From assembly GCA_013813825.1 (NCBI GenBank), contig JACCRA010000520.1:1-10251 (forward strand): 10,251 nt of DNA. Reading direction: 5' to 3'. The stretch is from Pyrinomonadaceae bacterium (GTDB taxonomy: Bacteria > Acidobacteriota > Blastocatellia > Pyrinomonadales > Pyrinomonadaceae). Below the pieces are notes generated by a model, which saw only the letters and a program-made list of their open reading frames with translations, did not search any database and had not been told where the DNA came from. The position numbers and the translations under genes are program-made. Positions 6,245 to 10,251 of this stretch are shown piece by piece (the first letter of the stretch is position 1; each line of letters starts with the position of its first letter).

Positions 6245-6868
6245 ATGAAGAGACTGCTATTTGTCGTCATCCTCGCATTGCTATCTTTCACCGCCGCCGT
6301 GGCGCAGGGCGGGCACGAGTATGCCCCGCTCAAAGAGGAGACGATTAACTATAAAGACTGGACGTTTAAGAACGTGAAAGGCGACGCGCCGCTCAATTTG
6401 CGACAATGGGCGCAAGGGAAGAAGCTAGTGCTAGTCGCTTACTTTGCACCGTGGTGCGTCAATTGGAAGATGGAAGCTCCGGTCGTCGCGCGACTCTACG
6501 ACAAGTACAAGGCGCACGGCTTCGATGTCGTCGCCGTCAACAACTACGGAACGGCGGACGAGCAGGCGGCCTGCTTCGGCGAACAGGGCGCGCCCTATAC
6601 GGTCGTCGTCGAGTCGGACGCGCGCGCCGACCGCGACAAGACGGCGCACTACGGCTACCGCCAGTTGACCGGCGACACACGCAAATGGGGATCGCCCTAC
6701 AACATTTTCTTGGTCCCCTCGAAGCTCAACCAAAAGGGCGATGTCTTGACGGAGAAGGCTTGGGTTGTCGGCGGCGAGTTGATCGAGCAGGATGTCGAGC
6801 AATTCATCCGCGCGCAATTGGGCTTGAGCGCGGAGACGAAAGACGCGGCGGTTGAGAAGAAGCCATAA
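6245..6868 (+). CDS. Secreted thioredoxin-fold protein with a non-canonical CVNW active site
   Basis: A 207-residue exported protein. Signal peptide 1-20 (LLFVVILALLSFTAAVA, cleavage before QGG). The mature part is a TlpA-like thioredoxin fold: DWTFKNVKG, LVLVAYFAPWC, GFDVVAVNNYG and a cis-Pro segment SPYNIFLV (P151), ending in a helix and a charged tail (ETKDAAVEKKP). The active-site motif reads W-C-V-N-W (W70, C71, V72, N73, W74), so the resolving cysteine is replaced by Trp. The only other Cys is C110 in QAACFGEQG. It therefore cannot use the usual CxxC dithiol chemistry; C71 could act alone, pair with C110, or the domain could be a binding module. The start ATG 6245 is strongly supported by AGGAGA with 9-nt spacing and by the signal peptide. 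It is followed by an intrinsic terminator and probably ends the transcription unit. Fold confident, function unknown. Confidence 0.8.
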   Translation: MKRLLFVVILALLSFTAAVAQGGHEYAPLKEETINYKDWTFKNVKGDAPLNLRQWAQGKKLVLVAYFAPWCVNWKMEAPVVARLYDKYKAHGFDVVAVNNYGTADEQAACFGEQGAPYTVVVESDARADRDKTAHYGYRQLTGDTRKWGSPYNIFLVPSKLNQKGDVLTEKAWVVGGELIEQDVEQFIRAQLGLSAETKDAAVEKKP

Positions 6869-6871
6869 ACC

Positions 6872-6899
6872 GTCAGTGGTCATCAATCAGCGGCCAGCG
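6872..6899. repeat. Degenerate heptamer array after the thioredoxin-fold gene
   Basis: Four consecutive 7-bp units (GTCAGTG, GTCATCA, ATCAGCG, GCCAGCG) follow directly after the stop codon. Each has C-A at positions 3-4 and the phase is strict, but the units differ more than in the other arrays. This could be a decayed copy of the same kind of element; chance is not excluded. Confidence 0.4.
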
Positions 6900-6914
6900 A
6901 GTTTGCTTGCGATG

Positions 6915-6957
6915 AAGGCCGGCGCGCACCCGGAAGGTGTTTCGCGCCGGCCTTTTT
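6915..6957 (+). terminator. Strong intrinsic terminator
   Basis: AAGGCCGGCGCG (6915-6926) pairs perfectly with CGCGCCGGCCTT (6943-6954), a 12-bp GC-rich stem. The 16-nt loop contains an inner CACC/GGTG stem. Five T residues (6953-6957) overlap the end of the right arm. The element lies 46 bp after the stop of the thioredoxin-fold gene and would end the plus-strand unit. Being symmetric with an AA at the left foot only, it is much weaker for the opposite strand. Confidence 0.85.
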
Positions 6958-7026
6958 GCGCTTGAAGCGGCATTCACGCTGATGTCAGTTCCAAAGAAAG
7001 CAAAGAGGATTTCACCACAGAGGAAG

Positions 7027-7123
7027 AAATGATGAATGATGAATGATAAATGATGAATGAACAACAAGGGCTTTCTGCCTTTCTGCCTGTCATTCATCAT
7101 TTATCATTTCGCATTCATCATTT
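7027..7123. repeat. 34-bp inverted repeat of heptamers between convergent genes
   Basis: The left arm (7027-7060) and the right arm (7090-7123) are 34 nt each and complementary at 31 positions, with the three mismatches together in the middle. Each arm is a 7-bp-period array: the right arm reads TCATTCA, TCATTTA, TCATTTC, GCATTCA and so on. The 29-nt loop contains a tandem 8-mer, TTTCTGCC twice. The element lies 13 bp from the stop of the M16 peptidase gene and could form a long hairpin in transcripts from either strand. The stretch from 6958 to 7026 shows only a phrase like TTTCACCACAGAGG, which resembles a widely dispersed intergenic repeat type, but I cannot confirm that. Confidence 0.9.
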
Positions 7124-7136
7124 TCTTTCCCCGGCA

Positions 7137-10100
7137 TCAGGCGCTGTAGTCGCCCGCGATGACGATGGTGAGATGGTCGGGGCGGAAGTATTTGCGGATC
7201 GCATGGTTGACTTCGGCGCGCGTCACGTTCTGGATCAGTTGCGGGTAGCAATCGAGGTAGTCGCGGCCGAGGCCGTAAAATTCGGCGTTCCAGAGAGCGC
7301 GGGCGAGGCCGGCGTTGGTTGAGAGCGAGACTTTGAACGAGCCGATGGCGGCCGATTTCTCGTCGGCCAGTTCTTCCTCGCGGACGCCGTGCTCAACGTA
7401 ATCGCGCAGCACCGTGAGCGCCGAAGTGATCGCCCGTTCGACGTTGTGCGGGTTGACCGAGACGGCGACGTACCACGGGCCGGCGGCCAAACTCGGCGCG
7501 CGGAAGCGCGAGCCAATGCCGTAGGTCAAGCCTTCCGCGTCGCGCACTTGGAGGCCGAGGCGCGAGGAGAGCGTCGATTCGCCGAGGGCGCTGTTGGCGA
7601 GCACGGCCGCGTAGTAATCGTCCGCCGCGCGCCGCAGGGGGGCTGCTGTTCCCAGCAGAATGTCCACGCTCGCCTTGTCTTTCAAGACGACGACTTCACG
7701 CCGCGTCCCGCTAGCCGGCGCGGGATCGGCGACTTCTATTTCCAAAGCAGTGGAACTAGTAAAGCCGGCGAACGAGTCCTCGAAGAGTTGCCGCACATCC
7801 TCGCCGCCGTCGCCGCCCACGTCGCCGGCGAGGGAGACAACGAGCGCGCGCCCGCCATAATGCCGCTCGTGGAAGTCGCGCACGTCCGCGACGGTGATCG
7901 ACTCGATGCTCGCGATCAATTCTTCGCCGGACGAAAGGCGGAAGGGGTTCGGCGGCTCGAAGACGAGTTGTGAGAATCTCTCATAGGCGCGGAAGCGCGT
8001 GTTGGCTTGCTGCTCGCGGATCGCGGCGACGGTCTGTTGCTTCAATTTCTCCAACTCTTCAGCCGAGAACGACGGCTCGCGCAACTCTTCGGCCAGCGTC
8101 GAGAGCAGCAGGCGTAAATCTTTCGCCAACGCGCGCCCGGTGATATTGACGGCGAACACGTCGGCGGAGAAATCGAGTTCCGCGCCGACTTGTTCGAGGT
8201 CGCCGGCGAGTTGGAGTTTGTCGCGCCGGAGAGTGCCGCGCTCCAACATCTCGGCGGTCAGGGCGGCAAGGCCGGGACGCTCGCGCGGCTCGAAGTAAGA
8301 GCCGGCGCGCAAGGAAGCGCACAAGGCGACAATCGGGGTGGCGCGATTTTCCAGCGCGAGCAGAGTGGCTCCGTTTCCGAGTTGCGTGCGCGCGACGCGC
8401 GACGCGAAGTTCGAGCGTCCCCCGGCGCTCTCAGGCGTGTTTGGCGCGGCGGCGTCAGAAGATTTGTCGCCGTGGGCGCGCTCGATAATCTGCTCGTCTG
8501 CCGTCGCAACACCAGCAGGTGCGTCCGGTTCGGAATTTAGCGGTGGCCTGCCGCCGCCGCCGCCGCGCGTCGCTTCGTCACGCTGCCGCTTCAACTGCCC
8601 TCTGCCCGGTTCGCCGGCCAGACGAGTTTCGGGATCGCGGTAAAACTTAAAGTGATGTGGGACCAACGCGTGTGTTTCATGGAGCGAGAGTTGCCCGTGA
8701 GCCGATGCTGCCGCCGGGTGGGCAGAGTCCAGCCCCGCTCCTCCAATTCCTTCGGACGCCTCGCGCATCGCGCTCGCTTGCTCTTGAGAAGAAGACTCAT
8801 CGCCGTCTCTCTCTGTCTGCTCGTCGTTGGCCTCCTTCGGAATAAAGTGGCCGATGGTGCGATTGTCTTCGGTGAAATAGCGGGCGGCCACCCGTCGCAC
8901 ATCAAGCGGCGTCACGCGCTCGATGTTGGCGGCGTAGTCTTGATAGAAACGCCAGTCGGCGACGGCCTCGGCCTCGGAGATTTGCGCGGCGACGTTGAAC
9001 GTGCCGTCGCGGTGATAGGCCACCTGCGCGACAATCTGCTGCCGCGCCCGCTCGACTTCCGTTTCCGTCAAACCTTCGCCGGCGACGCGCCGCAACTCAC
9101 TTAAAATCACGCGCTCGACTTCAGCCGGCTCGACGCCGGGGCGCACTGTCGCATAGACGTTGAAGAGGCCGGGATCGCGGAACTGATCACAGTTGGTGTT
9201 GACGATGACGGCCAGTTGCCGCTCGACCAGCGCCTGATACAAGCGACTGGTGACGCCGCTCGACAGCGCCGCCGACAGCACGACGAGCGGGTAAATGTCA
9301 TTCGTGGCGGCGGCAGCAGACGGCGGCGCGGCGGCGCGGCTGGCGAGTTCCGCGTTCGATAAGACTGTCAACTGTCCGAGCACGGCGGGCGTGTGGAAAG
9401 CGAGCTGAACCAGCGCCAGTTCACCGGCGCGGCGGATCGTCACACGACGCTCGCCTTGCTGCTGCGGCTCGTCGGTATAAACCTCAGGGACGGGCGCATC
9501 CGTCGCCGGGTGCGCGCCGAAATGTTCGGCGACGAGCGCCAGCGCGTGTTCCTCCGCAAAATCGCCGACCACGATCAAGGTCGCGTTGTTCGGGTGATAA
9601 AAAGTGTCGTAGAAAGTTTTGAGGCGCGCGGTCGGCACGTTTTCCACGTCGGCGCGCCAACCGATGGTCGGATGATGATATGGATGCTCGCGGAAAGCCG
9701 TGGCATACACCGCCTCGTCGAGCACCAGCAGCGGCTCGTTCTGCCCCATCTCCAACTCGTTGCGAACGACGGTCATCTCGGACTGCCGATCCTCGTCGGC
9801 GATGAAAGAGTTTCGCATTCGGTCGGCTTCGAGTCGGATGGCGAGTTCCAGTTGATCGCTCGGCACGGTCTCGTAATAGTTGGTGCGGTCGTACCACGTC
9901 GTCGCGTTAAAGTCGGCCCCGATCTTTTGCAACGTCGCGGCGATCTGTGTATTCCGCGTCTTGTTGAAAGTCGGCGTCCCCTTGAATAGCAAATGTTCCA
10001 AGAGGTGCGTCGAGCCGGTGTAGCCCACCGCTTCGTTGCGCGAGCCGACGCGGTACAGCACGCACACCGTCACCACCGGCGCGACCCGGTTCTCAACCAG

Positions 10101-10181
10101 CAGCACCTTCAGCCCATTCGCTTTAAGGCGATACTCGCGGATGCCGCCCGCTTCCGCCGTCAACTTAACTTCGTTCCGCAA
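7137..10181 (-). CDS. Fused two-domain M16 family zinc metallopeptidase
   Basis: A 1014-residue protein with two M16 (processing peptidase/pitrilysin-type) halves. The N-terminal half (about 13-445) is catalytic: the inverted zinc motif HLLEH (H59, E62, H63) and the third ligand E142 in VVRNELEMGQNEP, followed by HPYHHPTIGW. The C-terminal half (about 597-1012) has no HxxEH; the matching place reads PGLAALTAEML. It keeps the Arg/Tyr motif of non-catalytic halves, LQVRDAEGLTYGIGS (R880, Y887). Such pairs enclose and cleave unfolded peptides. A 140-residue low-complexity linker (450-590) joins the halves, and an Ala-rich insertion lies at about 281-294. The start is TTG 10181: AGAGG lies 8 nt upstream, and an in-frame stop two codons upstream rules out a longer N-terminus. 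There is no signal peptide, so it is predicted cytoplasmic unless exported otherwise. It converges on the redox cluster and is not part of that operon. Confidence 0.92.
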   Translation of the reverse strand: MRNEVKLTAEAGGIREYRLKANGLKVLLVENRVAPVVTVCVLYRVGSRNEAVGYTGSTHLLEHLLFKGTPTFNKTRNTQIAATLQKIGADFNATTWYDRTNYYETVPSDQLELAIRLEADRMRNSFIADEDRQSEMTVVRNELEMGQNEPLLVLDEAVYATAFREHPYHHPTIGWRADVENVPTARLKTFYDTFYHPNNATLIVVGDFAEEHALALVAEHFGAHPATDAPVPEVYTDEPQQQGERRVTIRRAGELALVQLAFHTPAVLGQLTVLSNAELASRAAAPPSAAAATNDIYPLVVLSAALSSGVTSRLYQALVERQLAVIVNTNCDQFRDPGLFNVYATVRPGVEPAEVERVILSELRRVAGEGLTETEVERARQQIVAQVAYHRDGTFNVAAQISEAEAVADWRFYQDYAANIERVTPLDVRRVAARYFTEDNRTIGHFIPKEANDEQTERDGDESSSQEQASAMREASEGIGGAGLDSAHPAAASAHGQLSLHETHALVPHHFKFYRDPETRLAGEPGRGQLKRQRDEATRGGGGGRPPLNSEPDAPAGVATADEQIIERAHGDKSSDAAAPNTPESAGGRSNFASRVARTQLGNGATLLALENRATPIVALCASLRAGSYFEPRERPGLAALTAEMLERGTLRRDKLQLAGDLEQVGAELDFSADVFAVNITGRALAKDLRLLLSTLAEELREPSFSAEELEKLKQQTVAAIREQQANTRFRAYERFSQLVFEPPNPFRLSSGEELIASIESITVADVRDFHERHYGGRALVVSLAGDVGGDGGEDVRQLFEDSFAGFTSSTALEIEVADPAPASGTRREVVVLKDKASVDILLGTAAPLRRAADDYYAAVLANSALGESTLSSRLGLQVRDAEGLTYGIGSRFRAPSLAAGPWYVAVSVNPHNVERAITSALTVLRDYVEHGVREEELADEKSAAIGSFKVSLSTNAGLARALWNAEFYGLGRDYLDCYPQLIQNVTRAEVNHAIRKYFRPDHLTIVIAGDYSA

Positions 10182-10251
10182 ATTTTATACCTCTTCGTTT
10201 TAGGGTAGTTGCGACATCGGGGAAATGAGACCGCAAGGCGCGACCGTCAGT
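10182..10251 (-). other. Region upstream of the M16 gene; possible 3' end of another gene
   Basis: On the minus strand this segment carries the M16 ribosome binding site (AGAGG, 10194-10190). Two frames are open to the window edge: one ends at a TAA at 10202-10200, 18 bp before the M16 start; another runs through and stops at 10167-10165, overlapping the M16 start by 17 bp. Either could be the tail of an upstream gene, but the 17 to 28 residues visible match nothing I recognise. No promoter can be assigned. Confidence 0.25.

Noticed and set aside
1311..6868. ThiO-derived hydrogen peroxide as the substrate of the adjacent redox proteins
   Set aside because: ThiO is cytoplasmic and the thioredoxin-fold proteins are exported, and nothing in the sequence links them beyond adjacency.
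6873..7100. 75-residue minus-strand open frame spanning the convergent gap
   Set aside because: Its repeated Ile-His-His-Leu/Phe pattern is simply the heptamer array translated; it also runs through the terminator hairpin.
7027..7123. CRISPR-like array
   Set aside because: The 7-bp units are contiguous with no spacers, and the arms are inverted rather than direct.
8652..9104. Plus-strand open frame within the M16 gene
   Set aside because: Antisense to conserved M16 sequence and to the linker; no recognisable domain or ribosome site.
9393..9989. 198-residue plus-strand open frame within the M16 gene
   Set aside because: Antisense to the catalytic half with the HxxEH motif; composition is that of a shadow frame.
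10182..10190. TATAAA just before the M16 start as a -10 box
   Set aside because: It lies within the spacer between the Shine-Dalgarno sequence and the TTG, too close to the start codon to give a leader containing that site.

Overview
The window is GC-rich (by eye about 60%), gene-dense bacterial DNA with no tRNA, rRNA, CRISPR array, transposase or phage gene that I can see. Protein features (a secreted TlpA-like family with TPR-like N-terminal halves, a fused two-half M16 peptidase, an NAD-type homo-isocitrate dehydrogenase) and GC-rich genes separated by AT-rich repeats would fit an Acidobacteriota-like environmental bacterium. That placement is inference only; nothing here is diagnostic of a taxon.

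Layout. On the minus strand from the left edge: the 5' part of a DUF433-type antitoxin gene (1-163, cut by the window) lies just downstream of an NAD-type isocitrate dehydrogenase gene (179-1180), probably in one transcript. A 130-bp divergent gap (1181-1310) holds a candidate promoter for icd and heptamer repeats touching both start regions. On the plus strand follow thiO (glycine oxidase, 1311-2591), two paralogous secreted proteins with a helical TPR-like half plus a TlpA/thioredoxin domain (2618-4000 and 4135-5517), a small PepSY-associated two-helix membrane protein (5615-6097), and a third secreted thioredoxin-fold protein whose active site has lost its second cysteine (6245-6868). A strong intrinsic terminator (6915-6957) ends this block. 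On the minus strand, convergent to it, is a 1014-residue fused M16 zinc peptidase (7137-10181) starting at a TTG with a clear Shine-Dalgarno sequence.

How the genes fit together. Three thioredoxin folds with three different active sites (CAPC, CGPC, CVNW) in a row, with a PepSY membrane protein between the second and third, suggest a cell-envelope thiol-redox or chaperone module. The catalytic grading is visible in the sequence; the shared function is inference. ThiO is a thiamine-pathway enzyme standing alone; its stop lies 26 bp before the first TlpA gene, so co-transcription is plausible, but no functional link is evident.

The most unusual non-coding feature is that several intergenic gaps carry short arrays with a 7-bp period, each built from a different heptamer and two or more arranged as inverted repeats: 1180-1325, 4048-4120, 6872-6899 and 7027-7123. 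The 7027-7123 element is a 34-bp inverted repeat with 31 matching positions. They resemble in style the short tandemly repeated heptamers described in cyanobacteria, but here the families are mixed within 6 kb.
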